Shown here piece after piece: positions 63,580-64,000 of a stretch of 64,000 bases of DNA. Location: contig JBAJFG010000467.1 in the NCBI GenBank assembly GCA_037903475.1, positions 310,001 to 374,000 of the forward strand, written 5' to 3'. The notes beneath the pieces are model-generated. The model did no database searches and was not told the DNA's origin. It worked only from the letters and a program-made list of their open reading frames with translations. The DNA is from Ancylostoma caninum (taxonomy: Eukaryota > Nematoda > Chromadorea > Rhabditida > Ancylostomatidae). The translations under genes and the position numbers were made by a program. The first letter of the stretch is position 1, and each line of letters starts with the position of its first letter.

Positions 63580-64000
63580 CTAGCTGCCCTACCCGGCTTC
63601 GCTCGGGTGTTTTATTACCTTGGCTACATCATACTGCTGAGGCCAATTACTATCATCGACAAATTCATTAAAATCTCCATAATTTTGGTGATCAGCATGT
63701 TAGCGAACCGCAGGTGACGTTTCCCATCGTCTTGTGGGCGAAAAATTAGCAAAGCTATTTCGGTGACATTGAATCGACGTATTCGTACAAAGTGGTTGTC
63801 ATATTCATACTCAGCATATCGAGGAACCCCAGGAGAGACCTGCCCCATTGGGCGGAAGAGCCAAAAATCAATAAAACCGAAAAATCGATATTTCATGCAA
63901 AATAATTGTCATGATCGTATTCAGCGTATTGAGAAACCCAAGAAGACATGTCTTTGTCCGTCCCGGAACGAAAATGGGGAAAAATCGATAGAATCAATAA
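63580..64000 (-). mobile_element. Helitron 3' part, minus strand, runs off the window
   Basis: Reading on the minus strand, the sequence ends with the CCCG...CGGG hairpin and CTAG (complement of 63580-63583) followed by host T. It matches 59070-59758 of the plus-strand Helitron, including a stretch that translates alike (RFNVTEIALL, FANMLITKIMEIL), but it lacks the family A insertion. Its 5' end lies beyond 64000. Confidence 0.8.

Overview
The window is eukaryotic nuclear DNA. Short spliced exons with GT-AG junctions, a Diaphanous-type formin with many small introns, nematode-specific DB-module secreted proteins, an RTE-class retrotransposon and a mitochondrial insert with nematode codon usage (AGA/AGG where Ser is expected) all point to a strongylid, hookworm-like nematode. 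The species cannot be fixed from the sequence alone. No prokaryotic operons, CRISPR arrays or rRNA genes were seen.

Layout. 1-4.35 kb is non-genic, with a relic mariner, a small terminal-inverted-repeat element and a fold-back repeat fragment. 4.36-14.0 kb, minus strand, holds a complete 29-exon Diaphanous formin (cyk-1 type) of about 1287 residues. Domain order is GBD, FH3, short coiled linker, FH1, FH2 and a DAD-like tail; every junction was checked for phase. 14.0-33.6 kb has no gene I can defend. It carries a mariner with five in-frame stops (15.5-16.8 kb), a three-level nest of transposons (24.5-25.4 kb), TTCGAA-rich arrays and several inverted-repeat elements.

33.6-60.5 kb holds three genes for small secreted cysteine-rich DB-module proteins. 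Gene 1 (minus, 33.6-38.0 kb) and gene 2 (plus, from 38.25 kb) are divergent, about 210 bp apart, each with a TATA-like box. Gene 3 (plus, 53.6-60.5 kb) lies downstream. All have a signal-peptide exon, a Cys-rich exon and then exons that cut the DB module at the same points in phase 0. This indicates tandem duplication. Gene 2 seems to lack the second half of its DB module. Its first intron is swollen by an antisense RTE retrotransposon (39.6-43.9 kb), which itself carries a hAT-like element flanked by a perfect 8-bp duplication. A nuclear copy of mitochondrial nad3-nad5 lies at 52.3-52.8 kb. A non-autonomous Helitron ends 53 bp upstream of a gene 3 exon.

Beyond 60.6 kb the window is repeats, ending inside a second Helitron (minus strand). 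That Helitron preserves an uninterrupted version of the site where a TTAA element sits in the first one. The genes do not form a pathway: the formin is a cytoskeletal regulator, and the DB genes are probably a secreted, nematode-specific family.
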